The position numbers were made by a program, and so were the translations under genes. From NCBI RefSeq assembly GCF_028689305.1, contig NZ_JAQTWM010000008.1, positions 1-64,000 on the forward strand: a stretch of DNA of 64,000 nucleotides, read 5' to 3'. Under the pieces are notes generated by a model, which was given only the letters and a program-made list of their open reading frames with translations, was not told the DNA's origin and did not search any database. Source of the DNA: Rhodoferax sp. Its GTDB lineage: Bacteria > Pseudomonadota > Gammaproteobacteria > Burkholderiales > Burkholderiaceae_C. Within the stretch, counting starts at the first letter, position 1; every line of letters starts with the position of its first letter. This document shows, piece after piece, positions 57,508-64,000 of this stretch.

Positions 57508-58965
57508 TTACAGCAACACCCCCAGCCTGGCCGCAGCTTCGCGCAGCGCCGCCGTGTCATACCCGGCGTAACCAAACAGCCAACCCCGGCGTTTGGACTC
57601 CATGCAGTAGCGCGACAGCGGTGCCAGCAGCAGGCCAGCCGCCTGGGCACGGGCGGACAGGGTCTGGTCATCCGCACCGGCAGGCAACTCGTGCAGCAGG
57701 TGCAGGCCCTGTTCGCTGGGTTGCAGCAGCAGTTGCCCTCGGGTCGCCTGGGCCAACGCGTCAATCAACACCTGCTGGCGCTGCGGGTACAGCTCACGCA
57801 TGCGGCGCAGGTGGCGCAGCAAATGCCCCTCGGTGATGAAGCGCGCCAGCACTTCCTGGGTGTCGCCTGGTGCGTGGCGGTCACTGATGGCGCGGGCCAT
57901 GGCAAAGGCGCTGGTCAGCGCCAGCGGCAGCACGATGAAACCCAGGCGCAGCCCCGGGTGCAGCGTCTTGGAAAACGTGCCCACGTACAGCACGCGCTCG
58001 GCATGCGGCAGGCTGCACAGCGCGGGCAGGCGGTGGGTGCCGTACTGGAACTCGCCGTCGTAGTCGTCCTCCACGATCCAGCTCTGTTGGGCGTTGGCCC
58101 AGTCCAGCAAGGCCAGGCGGCGTTTCAGGCTCATGCGCACGCCGGTGGGGAACTGCGAGGTCGGTGTCACCACGACCAGCCGTGCGGCAGGCCAGCGCTT
58201 GGCAGCTTGTTCCACAACAAGGCCTTCGTCATCGATGGGCACCGGGCGCACCGTAACCCCGTGGCCGCTCAAGCTGGCGCGAATGCCGGGGTAGCCAGGG
58301 TCTTCCACCAGCGCTTCATCGCCCACGTCCAGCAGCAGGCGGCCAATCAGGTCGATGGCCTGCTGCGAGCCCGAGCACACCAGCACCTGCGCCGCCTCGC
58401 AGCGGATGCCGCGTGAGGCCCACAGCCACTGTGCAATCGCCTCCCTCAGCGCCGGGGCACCGGCAGGGTCCAGGTACTGCGCTTGTGCCACGCGCTGGGC
58501 CTTGCTGGTCTGGCGTGCCAGCCGGTCCCACACGGCAAACGGAAAGCTGGCGACCTCGGGCGCACCAATGCGAAACGGCGCGGCCGCCTGCAAGGGCGGG
58601 TTCCAGCGCAGCACGGTGTCGGCAATCAACTGCCCGCGTTGCGACAGGCTGGCGCTGATCGGGGGATGCAGCGCCGCGCGTTGGGGCGAAGGCTGGCGCG
58701 CAGGTGTTTGCAAGCCCCCCAGGTCGTCGGCCACATAGCTACCGTCGCCCACGCGGGCCACCACATAGCCCTCGGACTGCAGGCGCTCCATGGCCCACAG
58801 CACGCTGTTGCGCGACACGCCCAGGGTGCGGGCCTGCTCGCGCGAGGCGGGCAGGCGCGTGCCGGGCTGGAAGGTGCCTTGCTCCATGGCTCGGCGCAGC
58901 TCCAGGTAGACGCGTTGGCGCACGGTATCGGCACGCGGTGTGCTGGCATTGGCCCTTTGGAGCAT
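57508..58965 (-). CDS. MocR/PdxR-type GntR regulator with aminotransferase-like domain
   Basis: The start was set at the ATG at 58965 (MLQRANASTPRADTVRQRVY) behind AAAGGG, giving 485 residues. Residues 10-80 form a GntR winged helix (LPASREQARTLGVSRNSVLW). Residues 115-480 are a fold-type I aminotransferase-like domain, with the PLP lysine in YVGTFSKTLHPGLRLGFIVL and VVTPTSQFPTGVRMSLKRRL. MocR proteins sense PLP plus an amine and often control a divergent gene; here that is the osmC-paiB-GNAT operon. Some homologues regulate PLP synthesis, but no pdx genes are near. Confidence 0.9.
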   Translation of the reverse strand: MLQRANASTPRADTVRQRVYLELRRAMEQGTFQPGTRLPASREQARTLGVSRNSVLWAMERLQSEGYVVARVGDGSYVADDLGGLQTPARQPSPQRAALHPPISASLSQRGQLIADTVLRWNPPLQAAAPFRIGAPEVASFPFAVWDRLARQTSKAQRVAQAQYLDPAGAPALREAIAQWLWASRGIRCEAAQVLVCSGSQQAIDLIGRLLLDVGDEALVEDPGYPGIRASLSGHGVTVRPVPIDDEGLVVEQAAKRWPAARLVVVTPTSQFPTGVRMSLKRRLALLDWANAQQSWIVEDDYDGEFQYGTHRLPALCSLPHAERVLYVGTFSKTLHPGLRLGFIVLPLALTSAFAMARAISDRHAPGDTQEVLARFITEGHLLRHLRRMRELYPQRQQVLIDALAQATRGQLLLQPSEQGLHLLHELPAGADDQTLSARAQAAGLLLAPLSRYCMESKRRGWLFGYAGYDTAALREAAARLGVLL

Positions 58966-59025
58966 GTTGGATTGGCCCTTTGCAAAGCGTTTGAAGTTTA
59001 TAAACTGAGGAACCATTCTATAAAC
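58948..59025. promoter_or_regulatory. Candidate MocR-type operators between the regulator gene and osmC
   Basis: TATAAAC occurs at 58999-59005 and again at 59019-59025 in the same orientation, 20 bases apart, and the first lies in the perfect palindrome AGTTTATAAACT at 58995-59006. ATTGGCCCTTT occurs at 58948-58958 and 58971-58981, 23 bases apart, though the second of these covers the regulator's own ribosome site. Direct repeats about two helical turns apart are the usual binding sites of MocR dimers. Confidence 0.45.
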
Positions 59026-59051
59026 CCATACCCAACACGGAAGAGTTCACC

Positions 59052-59531
59052 ATGGCCCAGCACACCAGCACCGTTGTCTGGCAGCGCGACCAAGCTGCCT
59101 TCACCGACCACCGCTACAGCCGCCGCCATGTCTGGCAGTTTGATGGCGGGGCCGAGGTCAGCGCATCGTCCTCGCCCCACGTGGTGCCGCTGCCGTATTC
59201 CGACCCGGCAGGGGTTGATCCCGAGGAGGCCTTTGTGGCGTCGCTGTCGAGCTGCCACATGTTGTGGTTTCTGGACATCGCCGCCCGCGCCGGCTGGGTA
59301 GTGGAGAGTTACCGCGACGAGGCCGTGGGCATCATGGCGCGCAACGATCAGGGCCAGCAGGCCATGACCCGTGTGACGTTGCGACCGGCGGTGCAGTTTG
59401 CCGGAGCGCAGCCCTCGCTGCAGCAGTTGCAGGACTTGCACCACCACGCCCACACTTCGTGTTTCATTGCCAACTCGGTCAGGACCAAGGTGCTGTGCGA
59501 ACCCATTCTTGCAACGGAGCCCCAGCCATGA
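59052..59531 (+). CDS. OsmC family peroxiredoxin-like protein
   Basis: The 159 residues begin MAQHTSTVVWQRDQAAF and show the OsmC/Ohr core: SDPAGVDPEEAFVASLSSCH with the first Cys, MLWFLDIAARAGWVVESYRD and HTSCFIANSVRTKVLCEP with the second Cys. Such proteins reduce organic hydroperoxides with a thiol pair in the cytoplasm. This one belongs to a general OsmC subgroup rather than classical Ohr. It leads a three-gene operon whose members overlap by ATGA and is divergent from a MocR regulator. Confidence 0.9.
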   Translation: MAQHTSTVVWQRDQAAFTDHRYSRRHVWQFDGGAEVSASSSPHVVPLPYSDPAGVDPEEAFVASLSSCHMLWFLDIAARAGWVVESYRDEAVGIMARNDQGQQAMTRVTLRPAVQFAGAQPSLQQLQDLHHHAHTSCFIANSVRTKVLCEPILATEPQP

Positions 59532-60169
59532 CCTACCTACCGCCCCACTTTGCCGAGACCGACACCGCCACCTTGCACGCCCTGGTGCGCGCCCACCCGC
59601 TGGCCACCTGGGTGGTGCAGCACCAGGGCGAGCTGCTGGTCAACCACATTCCCCTGCTGCTGGATGCCGAACGCGGCGAGCACGGCACGTTGCTGGGCCA
59701 CGTGGCACGCGCCAATCCGGTCTGGCAGGCGCTGGCGGATGGCGCGCCATCGGTGGCGGTGTTCACCGGGCCGCAAGCCTATGTGTCGCCCAACTGGTAC
59801 CCCAGCAAACACGCCCATGGCAAGGCCGTGCCGACCTGGAACTACGCCGTCGTCCACGTCCACGGCGTGCCACAGGCCATTGACGACCCGGCGCGGGTGT
59901 TGGACATCGTGACGCGCCTGACGCGGGTGCATGAGGCCGCGCAAGCCCGGCCCTGGCAGGTGGCGGATGCACCGGCTGACTACCTTGCCAATCTGCTCAA
60001 GGCCATCGTCGCCATCGAGTTCCCGGTGCAGCGCTGGGTCGGCAAATGGAAGGTCAGCCAGAACCGCCCCACCGCCGACCAACAAGGGGTTGCCACCGGG
60101 TTGCGCGAGCAGGGCAGAGAAGCCGCCGCGCAAATGGCCAAGCTGGTACAAGCAAGGATCACAACATGA
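59528..60169 (+). CDS. FMN-binding PaiB-type protein
   Basis: The ATG at 59528 overlaps the osmC stop and gives 213 residues. The PaiB pattern is clear: MTYLPPHFAETDTATLHALV, ATWVVQHQGELLVNHIPLLL, SPNWYPSKHAHGKAVPTWNY and QRWVGKWKVSQNRPTADQQG near the end. PaiB in Bacillus was described as a regulator of protease and sporulation genes with the PaiA acetyltransferase. The fold is a flavin-binding split barrel, so an FMN-linked enzyme is equally possible. A GNAT gene follows directly, as with PaiA/PaiB. Confidence 0.9.
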   Translation: MTYLPPHFAETDTATLHALVRAHPLATWVVQHQGELLVNHIPLLLDAERGEHGTLLGHVARANPVWQALADGAPSVAVFTGPQAYVSPNWYPSKHAHGKAVPTWNYAVVHVHGVPQAIDDPARVLDIVTRLTRVHEAAQARPWQVADAPADYLANLLKAIVAIEFPVQRWVGKWKVSQNRPTADQQGVATGLREQGREAAAQMAKLVQARITT

Positions 60170-60621
60170 ACATAACACCGCCGCTCATCACCGTAGATGC
60201 CCTGCGCCCCGAGGACTACGCAGCCTGGCTGCGACTGGCGCAGGGTTACAAGACCTTTTATGAAACATCGCTGCCCGAGTCTGCCTATCAGCACACCTGG
60301 CAACGCCTGTTACAAGCGCAGGCAGTCCATGGCCTGGCAGCGCGGGTGAACAGGCAACTGGTGGGCATCATGCATTACCTGTTTCACGCCAGCTGCTGGT
60401 CAGCCGACGTGTGTTATCTGCAGGATTTGTTTGTGGCTGAGGCGGCCCGCGGCCAAGGCGTGGCACGGGCCCTGATTGAGCAGGTGGCGCAGCGCGCCCG
60501 GGAGCATGGTGCACCCCGTCTGTACTGGCTGACCCAGCACACCAACACCCGCGCCCGCCGCCTGTATGACCACCTGGCGACCAACCAGGGTTTCATTCGA
60601 TATGACTACCCGATGGTCTGA
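60166..60621 (+). CDS. GNAT family N-acetyltransferase
   Basis: The ATG at 60166 overlaps the paiB stop, giving 151 residues. The GNAT fold shows LRPEDYAAWLRLAQGYKTFY, CYLQDLFVAEAARGQGVARA with the acetyl-CoA loop (RGQGVA), and YWLTQHTNTRARRLYDHLAT. Polyamines are substrates of PaiA-type partners of PaiB, but nothing here fixes the substrate. It is the last gene of the osmC-paiB-GNAT operon. Confidence 0.88.
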   Translation: MNITPPLITVDALRPEDYAAWLRLAQGYKTFYETSLPESAYQHTWQRLLQAQAVHGLAARVNRQLVGIMHYLFHASCWSADVCYLQDLFVAEAARGQGVARALIEQVAQRAREHGAPRLYWLTQHTNTRARRLYDHLATNQGFIRYDYPMV

Positions 60622-60646
60622 GGCTTGGCCTCCCCAGTGACTGGCG

Positions 60647-61087
60647 TCAGTCCTCCTGATCTTCGGCACGCCGTGTCCGGGCGCGCTGCATCAGCAGGGT
60701 GATCAGCAAGGCAGCGGCGGCCGAGCTGGTGATTGTTGGCGAAGACGAAAGCAGATTGACCAGGCCGTCAACGGCTCGGACACTGACCTGTTGCACATGG
60801 TTGACCAAGGTGATCACATCGCCGGGTTGTACTTTCTGGGCATCTTCGGCGCGAACGTGAACATCGGGCCAGCCGCTGCGAAACCGGATCGAGGCAAAAA
60901 CGCCATTGGCAATGGCCACCAGCGAAAGGACCCCCAGGGGCTTGAGCAAATGCTCCAGCAGGCGGCTGCGTTCGGCTGCTGGAGCGATTTCATAAACCTC
61001 GCCAACCAGTTGGGCAATCGAGGTGTCGACCTCCTGGGGGCTCACCGGGCTGGCGGGAACTGTGGCTGTGTGGGTGTGTTTGTCCAT
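60647..61087 (-). CDS. Unknown membrane-associated protein
   Basis: The start was set at the ATG at 61087 behind AAAAAGGAG, giving 146 residues. Residues 60-75 (LKPLGVLSLVAIANGVFASI) and 115-130 (TITSSAAAALLITLLMQRA) are hydrophobic, the second followed by a very basic then acidic tail (RARTRRAEDQED). The middle part DVHVRAEDAQKVQPGDVITL lies between them. I do not recognise the family. It is convergent with the GNAT gene. Confidence 0.65.
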   Translation of the reverse strand: MDKHTHTATVPASPVSPQEVDTSIAQLVGEVYEIAPAAERSRLLEHLLKPLGVLSLVAIANGVFASIRFRSGWPDVHVRAEDAQKVQPGDVITLVNHVQQVSVRAVDGLVNLLSSSPTITSSAAAALLITLLMQRARTRRAEDQED

Positions 61088-61286
61088 CTTGTTACGCTCC
61101 TTTTTGGCGACGTGGTGTGGGCGGGGCAACGTGGGTGCTGCACAGGCCCGGTGCGCTTGAGGCACCTGGTTTCCACATAGACCTATCAGGATAAACCCTG
61201 ACACCCCTGGAATTTGTGTCAGGGGAATGATGAAGTGCAACAGTCTGTAAACCGGCCCTGACAGGGTCGGTTCACTTTCCCGACTT
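61088..61286. other. Gene-free stretch with a short inverted repeat
   Basis: Bases 61088-61403 hold no supportable gene. CCTGACAC at 61197-61204 and GTGTCAGG at 61216-61223 form a perfect 8-bp inverted repeat without a T-tract; it could be an operator or RNA hairpin. The promoter of the unknown gene that ends at 60647 should lie here. A CTAGCCC repeat occupies the right part. Confidence 0.4.
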
Positions 61287-61353
61287 CAATGGATATTTTG
61301 GCCTCTAGCCCGCTTGAAACATACACATATTGCTATTAAATGTATAGCAATCA
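61287..61353 (+). repeat. CTAGCCC dispersed repeat, complete copy
   Basis: The copy reads GATATTTTGGCCTCTAGCCC, then GCTTGAAACATACACATATT, then GCTATTAAATGTATAGCAAT. The last part is a palindromic arm (TTGCTATTAAATGTATAGCAA). It is the best example of the element in a non-coding position. Confidence 0.75.
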
Positions 61354-61403
61354 AACCGCCATCATCCAGACGGATGCCAACCTGGGGTAGACGCCGGCCT
61401 GAC

Positions 61404-62099
61404 CTACATGCCCAGGGATTTCATGAGTTCCTGATGGTCGAAGGTCTCTGCAGCGACTGCGGCCTGTGGCTCGGCATTACGCGCCGCGTTGACCTCGGCA
61501 ATCACCTCGTCCGGGTTCACTTCATTGACTTCGAAGTCGTGCAACTTGATGAATTCGGTGCGGTCAATCGCCAGCTCCAGATAGAAGATGTTGTTTTTGC
61601 CAGTGTAAAAAGTCACGCGCCGTGCTTCGGGTTGGTCCAGGTGGGTGTCCACACTCAGCACCACCTGCTTGTTCAGCACCAGCATCTTGGGCTGATTCTG
61701 GGTGATATGGGTCTGCAGTTCGCGCCGCACCTTGCCGGTAAAGTCGCCGACGATCTGGTTCATCAACTCACCCAGGATGTTGCTCACCTCATCCGAGGTG
61801 TGGGCAATGGCCAGCTCGCTCTTGGGCATCCCCATGTTGAGCATGTAGCTTTCATAAAGCTCCATGGCCGTCTGCGCTGAAAAATTCAGCACCACCAGGC
61901 CAGAGAAACCGCCGTCAAACAGCACGAAACAGCCAATGTCGGGCTTCAGACAGGTTTTGGTGATGCGCTGAACCATGCCGGAATAGTGAATCTGGCAATG
62001 GGTTGCAACATTCAGCACGCGGGTGACTGAATTGCACAGACTGGTCAGCAGATCTTCGGTGCCGTACACCACTTCGGACGCTCGCCCTTTGTTGCTCAT
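61404..62099 (-). CDS. DUF3334 family protein (CheC/CheX-like)
   Basis: The start was set at the ATG at 62099 (MSNKGRASEVVYGTEDLLTS), giving 231 residues. The sequence matches the DUF3334 type: MVQRITKTCLKPDIGCFVLF, DGGFSGLVVLNFSAQTAMEL, DEVSNILGELMNQIVGDFTG, NKQVVLSVDTHLDQPEARRV and NIFYLELAIDRTEFIKLHDF. The NxxGELxN helices resemble CheC/CheX chemotaxis phosphatases, which suggests a role in signalling or attachment. No chemotaxis genes are in view. The C-terminus is a short acidic/Ala tail. It is divergent from urtA with 177 bases between. Confidence 0.8.
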   Translation of the reverse strand: MSNKGRASEVVYGTEDLLTSLCNSVTRVLNVATHCQIHYSGMVQRITKTCLKPDIGCFVLFDGGFSGLVVLNFSAQTAMELYESYMLNMGMPKSELAIAHTSDEVSNILGELMNQIVGDFTGKVRRELQTHITQNQPKMLVLNKQVVLSVDTHLDQPEARRVTFYTGKNNIFYLELAIDRTEFIKLHDFEVNEVNPDEVIAEVNAARNAEPQAAVAAETFDHQELMKSLGM

Positions 62100-62146
62100 G
62101 TGGAATGTCTCTGATGAAAGCTGAGACTGTACAACACCACCACCCC

Positions 62147-62231
62147 ATACGCCACTCGGCGTATTTCCCAAATACCGGTGCGTCCCTAAAGTCTCTCCAT
62201 CGCTGGCCCAAGGCCTGAACCCAGGTTCAGG
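62147..62231. promoter_or_regulatory. Two inverted repeats in the DUF3334/urtA gap
   Basis: ATACGCC and GGCGTAT at 62147-62164 flank a four-base loop. CCTGAACC and GGTTCAGG at 62214-62231 are separated by two bases. The second lies about 45 bases before the urtA ATG and is a good candidate operator. The regulator is unknown, and no classical NtrC-type sigma-54 box was evident to me. Confidence 0.35.
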
Positions 62232-62276
62232 CAAGCCACCAGCGACAACGGTTTCATCAACTCTGGAGTCGCACAC

Positions 62277-63551
62277 ATGTCATCTTTGAACTCACGTCGT
62301 TTTACCCTCAAGGCGCTCACTGCCGCCGTCGCGCTGTCTGGCTTGTCAGCCCTGCCAGCCTTTGCCGCCGACACCATCAAGGTCGGCATCTTGCACAGCC
62401 TGTCTGGCACCATGGCCATTTCTGAAACTGTGTTGAAAGACACCGTGCTGATGGCCATTGACGAGATCAATGCCAAGGGCGGTTTGCTCGGCAAGAAGCT
62501 CGAACCCGTGGTGGTTGACCCGGCTTCCAACTGGCCGCTGTTTGCTGAAAAAACCAAGCAACTGCTCGGCCAGGACAAGGTCGATGTGATCTTTGGTTGC
62601 TGGACTTCGGTGAGCCGCAAGTCGGTGTTGCCGGTGGTCGAAGAAATGAACGGCCTGCTGTTCTACCCGGTGCAATATGAAGGTGAAGAGCTGTCCAAAA
62701 ACGTGTTCTACACCGGCGCCGCCCCCAATCAACAAGCCATTCCCGCGGTGGACTATTTGATGAGCAAAGACGGCGGCGCAGCCAAGCGCTGGGTCTTGCT
62801 GGGCACCGACTATGTCTACCCCCGCACCACCAACAAAATCCTGCGCGCTTACCTCAAATCCAAAGGCGTGGCAGACAAGGACATTGACGAGAAATACACC
62901 CCGTTTGGTCACAGTGATTACCAAACCATCGTGGCTGACATCAAGAAGTTCAGCGCCGGTGGCAAAACCGCGGTGGTGTCCACCATCAATGGTGACTCCA
63001 ACGTGCCGTTCTACAAAGAACTCGGCAACGCCGGCCTGAAGGCCAAAGACGTGCCAGTGGTGGCTTTCAGCGTGGGTGAAGAAGAGCTGCGCGGTGTGGA
63101 CACCAAGCCGCTGGTCGGCCACCTGGCCGCCTGGAATTACTTCCAGTCTATCAAGAACCCGAGCAACACCGAGTTCATCAAAAAGTGGACCACTTACGCC
63201 AAGGCCAAGGGCATTGCCGGCCACAAGGACAAGCCTTTGACCAACGACCCGATGGAGGCCACCTACATCGGCATCAACATGTGGAAACAAGCGGTTGAAA
63301 AAGCCAAGTCCACCGAGGTCGACAAGGTGATTGCCGCCATGGCCGGCCAGACCTTCAAAGCCCCGAGTGGCATTGTCAGCAAGATGGACGAGAAGAACCA
63401 CCACCTGCACAAGAGTGTGTTCATTGGTGAGATCAAGGCCGACGGCCAGTTCAACGTGGTCTGGAAGACACCCGGCCCGGTGAAAGCCAAGCCATGGTCG
63501 CCGTACATCGAAGGCAATGCCGGCAAGCCGGATGAGCCTGCGAAGAAGTAA
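62277..63551 (+). CDS. urtA: Urea ABC transporter substrate-binding protein
   Basis: UrtA captures urea in the periplasm for UrtBCDE under nitrogen limitation. The 424 residues begin with a signal peptide (RRFTLKALTAAVALSGLSAL, cleaved near AFA). The mature part reads DTIKVGILHSLSGTMAISET, with FGCWTSVSRKSVLPVVEEMN, LFYPVQYEGEE and NDPMEATYIGINMWKQAVEK, the signature of the urea rather than amino-acid branch. A urtB-like gene begins 366 bases downstream, beyond a structured element. Confidence 0.95.
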   Translation: MSSLNSRRFTLKALTAAVALSGLSALPAFAADTIKVGILHSLSGTMAISETVLKDTVLMAIDEINAKGGLLGKKLEPVVVDPASNWPLFAEKTKQLLGQDKVDVIFGCWTSVSRKSVLPVVEEMNGLLFYPVQYEGEELSKNVFYTGAAPNQQAIPAVDYLMSKDGGAAKRWVLLGTDYVYPRTTNKILRAYLKSKGVADKDIDEKYTPFGHSDYQTIVADIKKFSAGGKTAVVSTINGDSNVPFYKELGNAGLKAKDVPVVAFSVGEEELRGVDTKPLVGHLAAWNYFQSIKNPSNTEFIKKWTTYAKAKGIAGHKDKPLTNDPMEATYIGINMWKQAVEKAKSTEVDKVIAAMAGQTFKAPSGIVSKMDEKNHHLHKSVFIGEIKADGQFNVVWKTPGPVKAKPWSPYIEGNAGKPDEPAKK

Positions 63552-63596
63552 TTGGCGGTTGACTGGGTGCTGCAACGGGCCGGAGGTGCGTATGAA

Positions 63597-63817
63597 CTCA
63601 GGTCGGCGTGGCACTCAGTGCAGCGGCATCAAGGAGGAGGCCGAAGGCCGGGGGACAGCCGCGGAGCTGAGTACCACGTCGGCCTGAGTCTGCCAAGGCT
63701 CGGTGGAACCAAGATCCGGGATACCCGATCTTTCCTGCGGCCTCTGCTGCCGCTGACATAGGGGCAGATGGTTCCGCGAATGTCCCCCGCCCGCTGACGC
63801 GTGCTCCTCCTTGATTT
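63597..63817. repeat. Highly structured element of about 220 bases between urtA and urtB
   Basis: No gene is seen in 63552-63917. CTCAGGTCGGCGTGGCACTC at about 63597 and GAGTACCACGTCGGCCTGAG ending at 63686 form a 22-bp helix with one mismatch and two G-U pairs if transcribed. Longer outer arms also match: ATCAAGGAGGAG...GGGGGACA...CGCGGA from 63628, and its inverse TCCGCG...TGTCCCCC...CTCCTCCTTGAT ending near 63815. Between them, AAGATCCGGG-ATA-CCCGATCTT (63711-63732) and GCGGC/GCCGC (63738-63754) are further hairpins. It may be a structured RNA, an mRNA-processing site or a mobile palindromic repeat. Confidence 0.6.
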
Positions 63818-63917
63818 GGCCAAACCCCAAGTCCACGCTGCACCAACCACCCCCATGTCAGCGACTCGAATAAATCAGCATCAAGTCTTTGATCAATAAA
63901 AACCCCACAAACAACCC

Positions 63918-64000
63918 ATGCGACATTTCTTAGCCATTGCCGCCCTGCTGCTCGCGACCCAGGTTCACGCTCTGACGGCTGATGAGGTCAAAGGCATCAC
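63918..64000 (+). CDS. urtB: Start of urea ABC transporter permease UrtB, cut by the window edge
   Basis: An ATG at 63918 opens a frame that runs off the window after 27 codons: a signal-type sequence MRHFLAIAALLLATQVHA followed by LTADEVKGIT. Long-form UrtB proteins begin with such a periplasmic domain, often with LTxDxAKAI, before the membrane part. The position after urtA supports the call. Only the N-terminus is visible. Confidence 0.7.
   Translation, partial: MRHFLAIAALLLATQVHALTADEVKGI

Overview
This window looks like chromosome from a betaproteobacterium of the order Burkholderiales, most likely family Comamonadaceae (Rhodoferax-like). The evidence is moderate-to-high GC, the gene orders acnB-mdh/gntR-sdhCDAB-sdhE-gltA-leuCDB-asd-fimV-truA-trpFBA-accD and rpsP-rimM-trmD-rplS, and short dispersed repeats carrying a CTAGCCC core and a TAGC-rich arm that I associate with this family. 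The genus is an inference. I see no rRNA, tRNA, CRISPR array or replication origin.

Bases 1-1430 are the only clearly accessory part: the tail of an addiction-module antidote gene, a promoter with a long structured leader, two small unknown genes (the second broken), and remnants of IS5- and IS3-type transposases. Next, on the minus strand, comes a thiamine uptake operon thiB-thiP-thiQ behind a TPP riboswitch. It may end in a 26-residue membrane peptide and a terminator. After this come mostly housekeeping genes: a hydrolase-like lipoprotein without its nucleophile, serS, ispH, an FKBP-type isomerase, radC, an Smr protein, a DEAD-box helicase, orn, an M48 protease, a pterin dehydratase, rsgA, hisC, a CobD/CbiB-like protein, a NUDIX hydrolase, the rplS-trmD-rimM-rpsP operon, a GNAT enzyme, and a low-affinity phosphate transporter with its DUF47 partner.

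Bases 23.8-40.3 kb form a central-metabolism cluster. acnB, an unknown secreted protein, a CitE-like lyase and mdh run leftward. A GntR/HutC-type regulator, sdhCDAB, sdhE, gltA, leuC, an entericidin-like lipoprotein, leuD, leuB and asd run rightward. The mdh/gntR gap has a perfect palindrome lying in the spacer of the likely gntR promoter. Upstream of asd is a possible attenuator: a short Ile/Thr/Lys-rich reading frame followed by a strong hairpin and a mutually exclusive pairing. fimV, truA, trpFBA and accD follow, then yggT, lysS and several small genes.

Bases 51.5-57.4 kb hold a signalling cassette on one strand: two related periplasmic solute-binding-like proteins, a membrane histidine kinase, a single-domain response regulator and a REC-PAS-GGDEF-EAL protein, with no transporter permease or ATPase. 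A MocR-type regulator then diverges from an osmC-paiB-GNAT operon. The window ends with a DUF3334 gene divergent from urtA, a 220-base highly structured element, and the start of urtB.

The most notable cross-cutting feature is the dispersed CTAGCCC repeat, about eleven copies or part-copies. Several lie inside reading frames: an insertion in TrpA, a segment of TrpF, the signal peptide of a lipoprotein, the N-terminus of the pterin dehydratase and the C-terminus of LeuD.
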